Assembly (NCBI RefSeq): GCF_900114375.1
Contig: NZ_FOSV01000021.1
Coordinates: forward strand, 1 to 64,000
Direction of reading: 5' to 3'
Length of the DNA: 64,000 bases
From: Methylorubrum salsuginis
GTDB lineage: Bacteria > Pseudomonadota > Alphaproteobacteria > Rhizobiales > Beijerinckiaceae
Numbering within the stretch: position 1 is the first letter of the stretch; each line of letters starts with the position of its first letter. Under the pieces are notes generated by a model. That model had not been told where the DNA came from. It saw nothing but the letters and a program-made list of their open reading frames with translations, and did not search any database. Positions 44,288-52,412 of this stretch are shown here, in pieces. Made by a program: the position numbers and the translations under genes.

Positions 44288-44662
44288 TCACTTTTGCTTG
44301 GCGATGATCTTGTCCTTGATGTCGGCGTAGACCGCCTCGGGGATGATCTTCTTGTGCACGAGGTCATCCTTGCCGCGATAGGGGCGGCCCTTGACGATGG
44401 CGGCCGAGCGCGCCTCGCCGATGCCCTTGAGCTGGCTCAGTTCCTGCGCCGAGGCGGAGTTGATGTCGATCAGAGCGGTCTTGTCGGCGGGCGCCTCCGG
44501 CTTGGCGGCCTCGGGCTTCGTCGGCGCCGTCGGCGGGCTCGCGGGCGCCGCGGTCGGGGCCTTGGGCGCCGTCGGCGCGGCGGGACTGGGCGTCTGCGCG
44601 AGCGCCGGGGCGGCGAGCAGGGCAAGGGTGGCGGCGAGGGTGGTGATACGGGACGCGCGCAT
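44288..44662 (-). CDS. Secreted helix-hairpin-helix (ComEA-like) protein
   Basis: The protein has 124 residues. A signal peptide at 1-23 ends PALAQT. A ~40-residue Pro/Ala/Thr/Lys-rich spacer leads to a helix-hairpin-helix pair (about 62-120: LIDINSASAQELSQLKGIGE, then IVKGRPYRGKDDLVHKKIIP) of the ComEA/T2SK type. Such domains bind double-stranded DNA without sequence preference, so it may hold DNA in the periplasm during uptake. No other competence genes are nearby, and the role is inferred only from the domain. Confidence 0.85.
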   Translation of the reverse strand: MRASRITTLAATLALLAAPALAQTPSPAAPTAPKAPTAAPASPPTAPTKPEAAKPEAPADKTALIDINSASAQELSQLKGIGEARSAAIVKGRPYRGKDDLVHKKIIPEAVYADIKDKIIAKQK

Positions 44663-44908
44663 GTCGATCTCCCGACATCCGGCCCCGGCGGGGCCGGCGG
44701 ATGGCTGCCGGTGTCGCGGCGGAGACTTCTTCGGCGCCGCGCCGGCAAAGTGACGGGTAGGCCCGGCCGGTTGAACCGTCCTTGAACGGGCACAGCGCGG
44801 GCTTTGTCACGCGCCGACCGGAACCGGGCCGGATGCGGGCCGTTCAGGCACCGCCGCCGGGTGCGCGGGTCAACACGGCTCCGCCCGGCCCCACGACAGG
44901 AGAACCCC

Positions 44909-45265
44909 ATGGTCGACACCGACAGGATCACCGGCGCCGCGCGCGACCTCGGCGGCCGGATTCAGGGCGCGGTCGGCGACCTGACCGGCTCGCGCCGCGA
45001 CTCGGCCGAAGGCCGGCTCCGCGAGGCGCAAGGGACGGCGGAAAACCTCTACGGGCAGGCCAAGGACGCCGTACGCCACGCCGCCGACCGGGCGCATGAT
45101 TACGCCGAGGAGGCCTACGACTACGCGGAGGACGCCTATGAGCGCGGGCGCCACGCCGTGCGCGAGGGGCACGACCGTTCCGCCGAGTGGCCGCACGTCT
45201 CGCTGGTGGTGGCCGGCCTCGTCGGCTTCGGCCTCGGTCTTCTGGTCAGCGCCCGCCGCGACTGA
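44909..45265 (+). CDS. CsbD-like stress protein with membrane tail
   Basis: The protein has 118 residues. It begins with a CsbD-type low-complexity region (GAARDLGGRIQGAVGDLTGS, then EGRLREAQGTAENLYGQAKD). A Tyr/Glu/Asp-rich helical stretch (YAEEAYDYAEDAYERGRHAV) and one C-terminal membrane helix (VSLVVAGLVGFGLGLLVSA) follow, ending in RRD. The fusion to a membrane anchor resembles the YqjD/ElaB pattern of ribosome-tethering proteins, a possible but unproven role. AGGAG lies 7-8 bp before the ATG. It is convergent with the diguanylate cyclase gene, whose stop is 15 bp away. Confidence 0.8.
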   Translation: MVDTDRITGAARDLGGRIQGAVGDLTGSRRDSAEGRLREAQGTAENLYGQAKDAVRHAADRAHDYAEEAYDYAEDAYERGRHAVREGHDRSAEWPHVSLVVAGLVGFGLGLLVSARRD

Positions 45266-45280
45266 GGGGATCCGCCGTCG

Positions 45281-46795
45281 TCAGGCTTCGACCGGCCGTA
45301 GCGCCTCGGGCTTGCGCCGGGGGGCGCTGCGGGTCTGGTTGCGGCCGCCGGACTTGGCCGCGTAGAGCGCCGCGTCGGCCCGGCGGTAGAGGTCCTCGGC
45401 GGTGTCGGCCTCGTCCTCGGGCCCGAGGGCGAGGCCGATGCTGACCGTGACCGGCTCGGTGGCCACGGAGGCGACCGACAGCGTCGCGACCGCCGCGTGC
45501 AGCCCGGCGGCGACGCGCTGTGCTCCGTCCCGGTCGGTCCCGGGCAGGAGAATCGCGAATTCCTCGCCGCCGATCCGGCAGACGAGGTCGCCCGGCCGCC
45601 GGGCCGCGTCCGTGAACCGCGCGCCGAGTTCCCGCAGCAGGGTGTCGCCGACGCCGTGGCCGTGCCGGTCGTTCCAGCGCTTGAAGTGATCGACATCGAC
45701 GACGAGCAGCGCCAACGGCGCCCCCGAGCGCCGGGCCTCGCTCCAGCGCAGGGCCAGGGTCTCGTCGTAGCGGCGACGGTTGGCCAGCCCCGTCAGGCCG
45801 TCGATGTGGGAGAGCCGCCCGAGTTCGACCCGCATCCGCTCGCTTCGGGCGAGTTCGCGCCCGAACAGGAGCGAGAGGGCGATGGCGAGCCCGCACAGGG
45901 CCAGCACCGCGGCGCCGATGACGAGCGCCTTGCCCCGCCACTCGGCCTCGATCTCGTTCACCGACAGCGCGACGTTGAGGATCAGCGGCAGGTCGCCGAC
46001 CCGGGTGAAGGTGTAGGAGCGCTCGACGCCGTCGCTCTTCGAGCGCGCGACGAAGCTTCCGCTGCGGGCGGCTTTGTAGTGTTCGAAATTCGGAAGTCCG
46101 ACGATGCTGGCGCCGATATCGCCCTCCCGCACCGGATGGCGCATCAGCCGTGTGCCGTCGTCGAGATAGAGGTTGATCGCACCGTCGCGTCCCAGGCCGA
46201 GCCGGGCGAAGATGCCGCTGAAAAAGGACAGCCTGAGGCTCGCCGTCACCACGCCGCCGAACGAACCGTCGGGCTTGTCGATCCGGCGGCTCAGCACGAT
46301 CACGGGGACGCCCGACAGCCGCGAGATCACGGGGCGGCCGATGTGGAGGCCGAGATCGGCCCGCACCTTGTGCGCCTTGAAGTAGTCCCGGTCGGCGTTG
46401 TTGACCCGGCGCGGGGGCAGCGCGCCCGCGTCGATCATGCTGTCGCCGTGCTCGTCGAGGACGAGGATCACGCCCATGTCGCGCGCCGTCGCCGCGCGAT
46501 CGAACAGGACGAGCTGGCGCAACTCCGGGCTCAAGCCCTTCCCTTCGATCGCCTTCAGGTTGTCGATCACGGCGCGCAGCGAGAGGTCGATGATCTCGAA
46601 ATTGCGGGCGATGTCGCCCTCGATCACCTGCAGCAGGTTGCCCGAGATCTGCTGCGCCCGCTCCCAGGCCTCGCGCCGCATGTCGAGCAGCATCAGCCCG
46701 GACAGGGCCAGCATGCCGAGCGGCGCCAGCACGCCCAGGGCGAGCCGGGTCCGGGCGGAGCGAAGCCACCGCACGAGGCGGAGCGGCGGGATCAT
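45281..46795 (-). CDS. Cache-domain diguanylate cyclase
   Basis: The protein has 504 residues. A first membrane segment lies at about 18-38. A periplasmic double-Cache-like sensor spans about 40-300 (NADRDYFKAHKVRADLGLHI, GRPVISRLSGVPVIVLSRRI), and a second membrane segment lies near 300-322. The GGDEF domain spans about 340-490 with DGLTGLANRRRYDE, VDVDHFKRWNDRHGHGVGD and the active site GGEEF near 411. An RPGD inhibitory site sits five residues before GGEEF, so product feedback is expected. It senses an unknown periplasmic small molecule and makes cyclic di-GMP. It is transcribed alone. Confidence 0.92.
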   Translation of the reverse strand: MIPPLRLVRWLRSARTRLALGVLAPLGMLALSGLMLLDMRREAWERAQQISGNLLQVIEGDIARNFEIIDLSLRAVIDNLKAIEGKGLSPELRQLVLFDRAATARDMGVILVLDEHGDSMIDAGALPPRRVNNADRDYFKAHKVRADLGLHIGRPVISRLSGVPVIVLSRRIDKPDGSFGGVVTASLRLSFFSGIFARLGLGRDGAINLYLDDGTRLMRHPVREGDIGASIVGLPNFEHYKAARSGSFVARSKSDGVERSYTFTRVGDLPLILNVALSVNEIEAEWRGKALVIGAAVLALCGLAIALSLLFGRELARSERMRVELGRLSHIDGLTGLANRRRYDETLALRWSEARRSGAPLALLVVDVDHFKRWNDRHGHGVGDTLLRELGARFTDAARRPGDLVCRIGGEEFAILLPGTDRDGAQRVAAGLHAAVATLSVASVATEPVTVSIGLALGPEDEADTAEDLYRRADAALYAAKSGGRNQTRSAPRRKPEALRPVEA

Positions 46796-47043
46796 CGGGA
46801 TGCGTCACGTTCGAGGAGCGGCCGGGCATTTGACCGGTCCCGGCTTAAGAACCTGTTTCCGCGATCAACCGTAGCCTGTACGCATCTCCCCGCCCCGGGG
46901 GGGGCGGATTACACGAAAACGTGAAGCTTCCCGCGGGATGACGACGCCGTGTACCGCGGAACCGTCCGGGCGGCGGCGGTTTAGCGCGGCGCAGCCGGAT
47001 CGGGCCCCGCCCGCACCGTTTTCCTCCAGCCCCGAGGCCGCCG

Positions 47044-48360
47044 ATGGTGCCCGACCCGCGTCCCGCTTCCGCCCCGGAGCGCCAACCCTCGCGCGCGGCC
47101 CTGCGCGGGCTCGACATGCTCAACCTGACCCTCGCCGACGTGCGCGACGGGCTCGGGCCCTATCTCGCGATCTACCTGCTGGCGGTGCGCGGGCCCGAGC
47201 AGGGCTGGAACGAGGCGACCATCGGCCTCGTGATGACCATCGCCGGCATCGCCGGCCTCATCGCCCAGACCCCGGCGGGCGCCCTGATCGACCGCAGCCG
47301 TAACAAGCGCGCCATCGTCATCGCCGCCGCGGTGGCCGTGACGCTGAGCTGCCTCGTCCTGCCCTGGATCTCGAACTTCGCGCTGGTCGCCGCCACGCAG
47401 TCCATCTCGGCCATCGCCGGGGCAATCTTTCCACCCGCGCTCGCCGGCATCACGCTCGGCATCGTCGGGCCGAAGTACTTCGCCAAGCAGATCGGCCGCA
47501 ACGAGGGCTTCAACCACGCCGGCAACGCCGTCTCGGCGATGCTGGCGGGGGGGCTGGCCTACCTGTTCGGGCCGATCGTCGTGTTCTGGCTGATGGGCAT
47601 CCTGGCGGCGCTCTCCATCGGCGCGATGCTGCTGGTCCCGGCCAAGGACATCGACGACGATCTGGCCCGCGGCCTCGACCGGGCCGAGGATCAGGGCGGC
47701 GAGCAGCCGTCGGGCCTCAGCCTGCTCCTGCGCAACAGGCATCTGATGCTGTTCGCCGGCCTCTGTGCAGCCTTCCACCTCGCCAACGCGGCGATGCTGC
47801 CCTCCGTCGGCCAACTCCTGACCAAGGTGGTCGGCAAGGACTACGCCACCTCGCTCATCGCGATCTGCATCGTCGCGGCCCAGCTCGTCATGGTGCCGAT
47901 CGCCGTGATGGTCGGGCGCAAGGCCGACCAATTCGGCCGCAAACCGATCTTCCTCGCCGCCTTCGGCTTCCTGGCCCTGCGCGGCGTGCTCTACACGGTC
48001 TCGGACAACCCGTTCTGGCTGGTCGGCGTGCAGTGCCTCGACGGCATCGGCGCCGGCATCTTCGGGGCGCTGTTCCCGATCGTGGTGGCCGACCTGACCC
48101 GCGGCACCGGGCGCTTCAACGTCGCGCAGGGCGCGGTGGCGACGGCGCAGGGCCTCGGCGCCTCCTTCAGCGCGACGCTGGCCGGGGTCATCATCGTCGG
48201 CGCCGGGTATTCGGCGGCCTTCCTCGTGCTGGCGGCGATCGCGGCGGCCGGCTTCGTGGTCTACCTGCTGTTCATGCCCGAAACCTACGGTTACGAGCCG
48301 AAATCCGGTGCGGCGAACGGCCCGGCCGTTCCACCCGCCGCGGTGGTGCCGGCGGAGTAG
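47044..48360 (+). CDS. Major facilitator superfamily transporter
   Basis: The protein has 438 residues and 12 predicted membrane segments. The loop 2-3 motif is GALIDRSRNKRAIV and the loop 8-9 counterpart GRKADQFGRKPIF. A polar central loop (AKDIDDDLARGLDRAEDQGG) lies near 200-220. The N-terminus contains LNLTLADVRDGLGPYLAIYL, which I associate with a poorly studied MFS group often annotated as permease or YajR-like. The substrate is unknown. The gene is divergent from the diguanylate cyclase gene (248 bp apart), and its stop lies 1 bp from the end of the thioesterase gene on the other strand. Confidence 0.87.
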   Translation: MVPDPRPASAPERQPSRAALRGLDMLNLTLADVRDGLGPYLAIYLLAVRGPEQGWNEATIGLVMTIAGIAGLIAQTPAGALIDRSRNKRAIVIAAAVAVTLSCLVLPWISNFALVAATQSISAIAGAIFPPALAGITLGIVGPKYFAKQIGRNEGFNHAGNAVSAMLAGGLAYLFGPIVVFWLMGILAALSIGAMLLVPAKDIDDDLARGLDRAEDQGGEQPSGLSLLLRNRHLMLFAGLCAAFHLANAAMLPSVGQLLTKVVGKDYATSLIAICIVAAQLVMVPIAVMVGRKADQFGRKPIFLAAFGFLALRGVLYTVSDNPFWLVGVQCLDGIGAGIFGALFPIVVADLTRGTGRFNVAQGAVATAQGLGASFSATLAGVIIVGAGYSAAFLVLAAIAAAGFVVYLLFMPETYGYEPKSGAANGPAVPPAAVVPAE

Positions 48361-48361
48361 G

Positions 48362-48793
48362 TCAGCGCTCGGGCGGGATCGAGTACGTGCCGGTGGCGTG
48401 GCAGACGATGTCGTCCGAGCCCGCGCTCCGCAGCGCCACCTCACCGACCGCGAGACGGCGCCCGAGCTTAAGCAGGCGGCACTCGGCGAACAGCGCGCCG
48501 GGGCCGGGCTTGCGCAGGAAGTTGAACGACAGGTTCGTCGTCACCGCGAGCCCGACGGGGCCGATATTGGCCAGGATCGCGGCATAGAGCGCGTAATCGG
48601 CCAAAGCCATCATGGCCGGGCCGGAGACGGTGCCGCCGGGGCGCAGGTGGCGCTCGTCGCCGTCGAGCCGCATCCGCGCCGAGAGCGGGCCGACCGCCTC
48701 CAGATGGTAGACGCGCCCGCCCGCGTTCATCTGCGGGAAGTCCCGGTCGAGGAAGGCGATCGTGTCCTCGAGCGTCATCGCGGTCGTGCTCAT
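48362..48793 (-). CDS. Hotdog-fold thioesterase, PaaI family
   Basis: The protein has 143 residues. The hotdog signature is RPGGTVSGPAMMALADYALYAAI (the segment with the catalytic acidic residue), then AVTTNLSFNFLRKPGPGALFAE. It probably hydrolyses an acyl-CoA or phenylacetyl-CoA-type thioester; the substrate is unknown. ATG 48793 was chosen over an upstream codon because the extra residues are basic and not family-like. It is divergent from the CoA-binding gene, whose start is 45 bp away, so the two may share a regulatory region. Confidence 0.87.
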   Translation of the reverse strand: MSTTAMTLEDTIAFLDRDFPQMNAGGRVYHLEAVGPLSARMRLDGDERHLRPGGTVSGPAMMALADYALYAAILANIGPVGLAVTTNLSFNFLRKPGPGALFAECRLLKLGRRLAVGEVALRSAGSDDIVCHATGTYSIPPER

Positions 48794-48837
48794 GCCCCGC
48801 CTTGCAGCACGGCCCGGCTTGGCCGACAAGAGCGGTC

Positions 48838-49401
48838 ATGATCCCGACCCTCGACGGCGCTCCCGAAGGCCTCTCGACGCGGCACGACCGCTACGCGGAC
48901 GGGCATATCCGTGAGATTCTCAAGGAAACCCACTCGATTGCACTCGTCGGCGCCTCGGCCAATCCCGCGCGCCCGAGCTACATCGTGTTCAAATACCTGT
49001 CCGAGCGCGGCTACGCGGTGACCCCGGTCAATCCCGGGCTCGCCGGCCAGACCCTGCTCGGCCGCCCGGTGGTGGGCCGCCTCGCCGACCTACCGGGCCC
49101 GGTCGACATGGTCGAGATCTTTCGGAATTCCGCCGCCGCCGGACCCCTGGTCGACGAGGCGCTCGCGCTGCCGACCCCGCCGAAGGTGATCTGGATGCAA
49201 CTCGGCGTGCGCGACGACGCGGCGGCCGCGCGGGCGGAAGCCGCGGGCGTCGCCGTCATCATGAACCGCTGCCCGAAGATCGAGTACGGACGGCTGTCCG
49301 GCGAGATCGGCTGGACCGGGGTGAACTCCCGGATCATCTCGGCCAAGAAGCCGGTGATGGCCAAGGGCGGGGTGCAGAAGCGGACGATCGACGCGCCGTA
49401 A
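48838..49401 (+). CDS. CoA-binding domain protein (YccU type)
   Basis: The protein has 187 residues and a single Rossmann-like CoA_binding domain. Landmarks are HSIALVGASANPARPSYIVF, GYAVTPVNPGLAGQTLLGRP, VDMVEIFRNSAAAGPLVDEAL, KVIWMQLGVRDDAAAARAE and VIMNRCPKIEYGRL. It resembles the stand-alone CoA-binding half of succinyl-CoA synthetase-like proteins; the biochemical activity of the family is not established. A hairpin follows 7 bp past the stop. Confidence 0.9.
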   Translation: MIPTLDGAPEGLSTRHDRYADGHIREILKETHSIALVGASANPARPSYIVFKYLSERGYAVTPVNPGLAGQTLLGRPVVGRLADLPGPVDMVEIFRNSAAAGPLVDEALALPTPPKVIWMQLGVRDDAAAARAEAAGVAVIMNRCPKIEYGRLSGEIGWTGVNSRIISAKKPVMAKGGVQKRTIDAP

Positions 49402-49407
49402 ACGAAA

Positions 49408-49434
49408 GGCGCCCCCGACGGAGCCGGGAGCGCC
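49408..49434. terminator. Hairpin between the convergent CoA-binding and ohr genes
   Basis: GGCGCCCCCG and CGGGAGCGCC form a 10-bp stem with one mismatch. It lies between the stops of two convergent genes (49401 and 49459) with A-rich flanks on both sides (AACGAAA, CGAAACG), so it could serve both. Confidence 0.55.
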
Positions 49435-49458
49435 CTCGAAACGACCTATCGAGGACGA

Positions 49459-49884
49459 TTACGCCAGCGTCAGGCCGACATCCACATTGCCGCGCGTCGC
49501 GTTGGAATACGGGCAGATCTGGTGGGCGGCGTCGATGAGGCGCTGGGCGTCGGCGCGGTCGAGGCCGGGGAGATCGACCGTGAGGTCGGCAGTGATGCCG
49601 AAGCCGCCTTCCGAGCGCGGGCCGATGCCGACGGTGGCGGTGACCTTGGTCTCGGCCGGGACCTTCAGCTTGAGCTGGCCGCCGGCGACCTTGAGGGCGC
49701 CGATGAAGCAGGCGGAATAGCCCGCGGCGAAGAGCTGCTCGGGGTTGGCGCCGGAGCCGCCCGCGCCGCCGAGTTCCTTCGGGGTCGAGAGCGTGACCGC
49801 GAAGCTGCCGTCCTCGGTGCGGGCGGAGCCGTCGCGGCCGCCGGTGGCGGAAGCGGTAGTGCGGTACTTCACGTCGACGGTCAT
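49459..49884 (-). CDS. ohr: Organic hydroperoxide resistance protein Ohr
   Basis: The protein has 141 residues. It is a thiol peroxidase of the OsmC/Ohr family that reduces organic hydroperoxides. The peroxidatic Cys 59 is in YSACFIGAL and the resolving Cys near 124 in ICPYSNATRGN. The N-terminal TASATGGRDGSARTEDGSF and NPEQLFAAGY are typical of true Ohr rather than OsmC. The length is standard. No ohrR repressor gene is adjacent, but a palindrome lies 72 bp upstream of the start. Confidence 0.93.
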   Translation of the reverse strand: MTVDVKYRTTASATGGRDGSARTEDGSFAVTLSTPKELGGAGGSGANPEQLFAAGYSACFIGALKVAGGQLKLKVPAETKVTATVGIGPRSEGGFGITADLTVDLPGLDRADAQRLIDAAHQICPYSNATRGNVDVGLTLA

Positions 49885-49955
49885 GGTCGTGTCCTCGTGG
49901 CAGGGGGGCGGAGGGCCGATCCGTTCGGCTTGACCACGGAGGTAGGCGACATCCG

Positions 49956-49969
49956 GATTGTGCGCAATC
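49956..49969. promoter_or_regulatory. Possible operator upstream of ohr
   Basis: GATTGTGCGCAATC is an inverted repeat (GATTG/CAATC with a 4-bp centre) in an AT-richer segment between ohr and the divergent-side MFS gene. MarR-family OhrR operators are AT-rich palindromes containing ATTG/CAAT elements, so OhrR binding is plausible. The link is inferred; the regulator gene is not in the window. Confidence 0.35.
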
Positions 49970-50011
49970 TAGATTTTTCCACTCATGCAAAAAGTGCATG
50001 GCACGTGATCG

Positions 50012-51310
50012 TCAGCGCCCTCCCCCGGTCTCCGGCATGGCGAGAACGGCCAGCAGGCTGATCCCGGCGGCGGCCGCGAGGTAGAGTCCGACGAGGCCGA
50101 TGCCGCCCTGCCCCACCAGCCACTGCGCCGCGAAGGGCGCGCCCGCGGCACCGACGATGCCGGCGAGATTGTAGGTGACGGAGGCGCCGGTGTAGCGCAC
50201 GCGGGTCGGAAACAGTTCGGGCAGGAGCGCGCCCATGGGTCCGAAGATCCAGCCCATGGCGAAGAGCGCGAGGCAGAGGAAGCCGAGCACCGGGGCCGGC
50301 TCGCCGCTGCCGAGCATCGGCCCGATCAGCCCGCCGAGCGCGGCGGTGACGGCAAGTCCCGACAGCATCACGGGTTTGCGCCCGAACCGGTCGGCGGCGA
50401 GCCCGGAGAGCGGGATCGCCAGCGCCATGAACAGGATCGCCACGCATTCGAACAGCAGGAAGGTTTTTCGCGAGTAGCCGAGTGCGGACGTGCCGTAGCT
50501 CAGCGCGAACACGGTCGAGAGGTAGAACACGGCATAGGCCGCCACCATCGCCAGCGTCCCGAGAAGCGTCGCCCGCCGATGCGCGGTGAAGATCGTGGCC
50601 AGCGGCACCCGCTCCGGCGGCGCCTCTTTCAGCGCGGCGCGGAAGGCCGGCGTCTCGGTCAGCTTCAGGCGCACGTAGAGACCGACGCCGACGAGCGCCG
50701 CCGAGGCCAGGAACGGCAGCCGCCAGCCCCAGGCTTCGAACGCCTCCTGGCTCAAGCCCACGCTGAGCCCCAGGAACAGAAGGTTGGCCGCGACGAAGCC
50801 CACCGGCGCGCCGAGCTGCGGAAAGATGCCGTACAGCGCCCGCCGGCCTGGCGGCGCGTTCTCGACGGCGAGCAGCGCCGCCCCGCCCCATTCCCCGCCG
50901 AAGCCGAGGCCCTGACCGAAGCGCAGCAGGCAGAGCAGGGCCGGCGCCCACCAGCCGATCGCCCCGTAGCCCGGCAGGCAGCCGATCAGCACGGTCGAGA
51001 GGCCCATGATCATCAGCGAGGCCACCAGCGTCGCCTTGCGCCCGACCCGGTCGCCGAAATGCCCGAATGCCGCCGCGCCCACGGGGCGCGCCACGAAGGC
51101 GATGGCGAAGGTGGCGAACGCCTGGAGCGTCTGCACCCCCGGCTGCCCAGCGGGGAAGAAGATCGGCCCGATCACCAGCGCGGCGGCGGTGGCGTAGATG
51201 TAGAAGTCGTAGAACTCGATCGCGGTGCCGACGAAGCTCGCGATCAGGATGCGGCGGGCGGAGGGGGCAGTCGAGGGGGCAGTCGAGGGGGCGGTCGAAA
51301 CGGCGGTCAT
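50012..51310 (-). CDS. MFS metabolite:H+ symporter (MHS family)
   Basis: The protein has 432 residues and 12 membrane segments. MHS features are SFVGTAIEFYDFYIYATAAA at the start, GHFGDRVGRKATLV, LLCLLRFGQGLGFGGEWGGA and LFPTRVRYTGASVTYNLAG near the end. Relatives carry shikimate, alpha-ketoglutarate, proline/betaine or other metabolites; the substrate here is unknown. Start ATG 51310 gives an N-terminus of 12-bp tandem repeats (STAP units). The frame continues upstream through the tRNA-Arg gene in antisense, which is not coding. Confidence 0.9.
   Translation of the reverse strand: MTAVSTAPSTAPSTAPSARRILIASFVGTAIEFYDFYIYATAAALVIGPIFFPAGQPGVQTLQAFATFAIAFVARPVGAAAFGHFGDRVGRKATLVASLMIMGLSTVLIGCLPGYGAIGWWAPALLCLLRFGQGLGFGGEWGGAALLAVENAPPGRRALYGIFPQLGAPVGFVAANLLFLGLSVGLSQEAFEAWGWRLPFLASAALVGVGLYVRLKLTETPAFRAALKEAPPERVPLATIFTAHRRATLLGTLAMVAAYAVFYLSTVFALSYGTSALGYSRKTFLLFECVAILFMALAIPLSGLAADRFGRKPVMLSGLAVTAALGGLIGPMLGSGEPAPVLGFLCLALFAMGWIFGPMGALLPELFPTRVRYTGASVTYNLAGIVGAAGAPFAAQWLVGQGGIGLVGLYLAAAAGISLLAVLAMPETGGGR
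51261..51308. repeat. Four tandem 12-bp units at the start of the MHS transporter gene
   Basis: GAGGGGGCAGTC occurs twice, followed by GAGGGGGCGGTC and the more divergent GAAACGGCGGTC. On the coding strand they encode the repeated STAP residues just after the start. Copy number changes would not alter the frame. Confidence 0.75.
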
Positions 51311-51436
51311 CGAGAGGGCCTGCAGGAGAATCGCCGCCGGCTTTGCGGGAGGGCCGCCCCCAAGGCAATGCTGACGGCAAGGCTCACGGTCGATCGGGTT
51401 GGCGCTGCCCCGCAACGATGGTAGGTGTCGGGATAC

Positions 51437-51513
51437 GTCTCCGTAGCTCAGCCGGACAGAGCACAGGTTTCCTAAACCTGGGGTCGGAGGTTCGATTCCT
51501 CCCGGGGACGCCA
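51437..51513 (+). tRNA. tRNA-Arg(CCT)
   Basis: Acceptor stem GTCTCCG/CGGGGAC (one G-T pair), D arm GCTC/GAGC, anticodon stem CAGGT/ACCTG with the loop TTCCTAA giving anticodon CCT, T arm GGAGG/CCTCC with TTCGATT, discriminator G and encoded CCA at 51511-51513. The total is 77 nt. It reads the AGG codon. No integrase or direct repeat of the tRNA 3' end was found nearby, so no island insertion is indicated. Confidence 0.95.
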
Positions 51514-51601
51514 TCCCCGCCCTCCTCCGCTGCAACCGGAGCAAGGCTCGGCCGTTGGTCTGCCGATCCGGCGCCGTCTCGCTTCGCCGGCAGGCAGCGG
51601 A

Positions 51602-51850
51602 ATGGACGACGACACCGCCACCCTCACGACCTCATCGCATCCCGTCACCTTCCGCGGGCGGGGGCTCGGCCTGCGCTCGTCCGAGCGGCTCACGCTTCTG
51701 GTCTGTCCGCTCTGCTCGCAACGCAACGGCGAGCGGATGGCCGCGTTCGGCACCTGCGTCTGGTGCGGCTACGAGCCCTCGCGGCGCGACGAGGAGCCGG
51801 TTGCCGGAGAGCCGTCCTCGTCTCGAAAAGCGAGCAATTTTAACAAATGA
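51602..51850 (+). CDS. Small zinc-ribbon protein
   Basis: The protein has 82 residues. It contains CPLCSQRNGE and CVWCGYEP, two CxxC pairs 20-25 residues apart, a classic zinc-ribbon knuckle pair. The N-terminus is Thr/Ser-rich and the C-terminus polar. There is no other recognised domain. It lies 88 bp after tRNA-Arg and just before the XRE regulator. The start ATG has weak upstream signals, so the coding call rests mainly on the cysteine pattern. Confidence 0.6.
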   Translation: MDDDTATLTTSSHPVTFRGRGLGLRSSERLTLLVCPLCSQRNGERMAAFGTCVWCGYEPSRRDEEPVAGEPSSSRKASNFNK

Positions 51851-51937
51851 GATTTTCTGTGGGTCGCGGCGGGTAAGGCTTGCGTGCTCGGCCGATTCGG
51901 CCGAACAGACGACGCAAGCGGAGCCGTGCAGGACGAG

Positions 51938-52345
51938 ATGGCGGGGCAGAAGACCGACGAGCGCGACGTCATCCTGGGTCAACGCATCGCCGAGCAGCGC
52001 AAGCGCTCGCGGCTGACTCAGCGCGCCGTCGCCGACAGCTTCGGCATGTCCGCGGCCCAGCTGCAGAAATACGAGAAGGGCGTCAACCGGATCAGCGCGA
52101 TCCACCTCGCCATCCTCAGCCGCATGACCGGTACGCCGCTCTCCGAATTCCTCGACGGCATCCCGCACCCCGACGCGGAGACGGAGCGCGGCTTTGCCGA
52201 CGCCCCGCAGCAGCCGCTCGCCGCCGAGCCGTGGTCGGACCTCGCCCGCGCCTTCGCCCGGCAGATCAGCGAGAGCTTCAGCGACGAACAGCGCCGCGAT
52301 CTCTCCGCGGCGATCGAAGCGTTCGGCCGCGAATTGAAAAACTGA
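51938..52345 (+). CDS. XRE-family transcriptional regulator
   Basis: The protein has 135 residues from ATG 51938; GTG 51926 or GTG 51884 are alternatives. The Cro/C1-type helix-turn-helix spans about 12-65: LGQRIAEQRKRSRLTQRAVA, then MSAAQLQKYEKGVNRISAIH. The remainder is a short dimerisation tail (LSAAIEAFGRELKN). It lies directly upstream of metK, an order I recall from related genomes. The repeated ATCGTTCGTT sites just past its stop are candidate binding sites, so it may control metK. Confidence 0.85.
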   Translation: MAGQKTDERDVILGQRIAEQRKRSRLTQRAVADSFGMSAAQLQKYEKGVNRISAIHLAILSRMTGTPLSEFLDGIPHPDAETERGFADAPQQPLAAEPWSDLARAFARQISESFSDEQRRDLSAAIEAFGRELKN

Positions 52346-52362
52346 CCCTACGACGGACGGGG

Positions 52363-52399
52363 ATCGTTCGTTCGGCTATCGTTCGTTATAACGGACGAA
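52363..52399 (+). promoter_or_regulatory. Repeated operator-like sites at the putative metK promoter
   Basis: ATCGTTCGTT occurs at 52363-52372 and again at 52378-52387, a spacing of 15 bp. AACGGACGA follows immediately and is a near-complement, so the second site forms part of an imperfect palindrome centred on GTTATAAC. TATAAC could serve as a -10 box. The arrangement suggests a regulator overlapping the metK promoter; the XRE gene just upstream is the obvious candidate. Confidence 0.45.
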
Positions 52400-52412
52400 T
52401 TCGCCATTCCGC

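Noticed and set aside
51261..51308. Phase-variable tandem repeat in the MHS transporter gene
   Set aside because: Units are 12 bp, so slippage keeps the frame and cannot switch the gene off. At most the N-terminal tail length varies.
51311..51544. Upstream extension of the MHS transporter frame containing GIEPPTPGLGNLCSVRLSYGD-like residues
   Set aside because: This is the antisense translation of tRNA-Arg(CCT), a well-known source of false proteins. The real start is the ATG at 51310.
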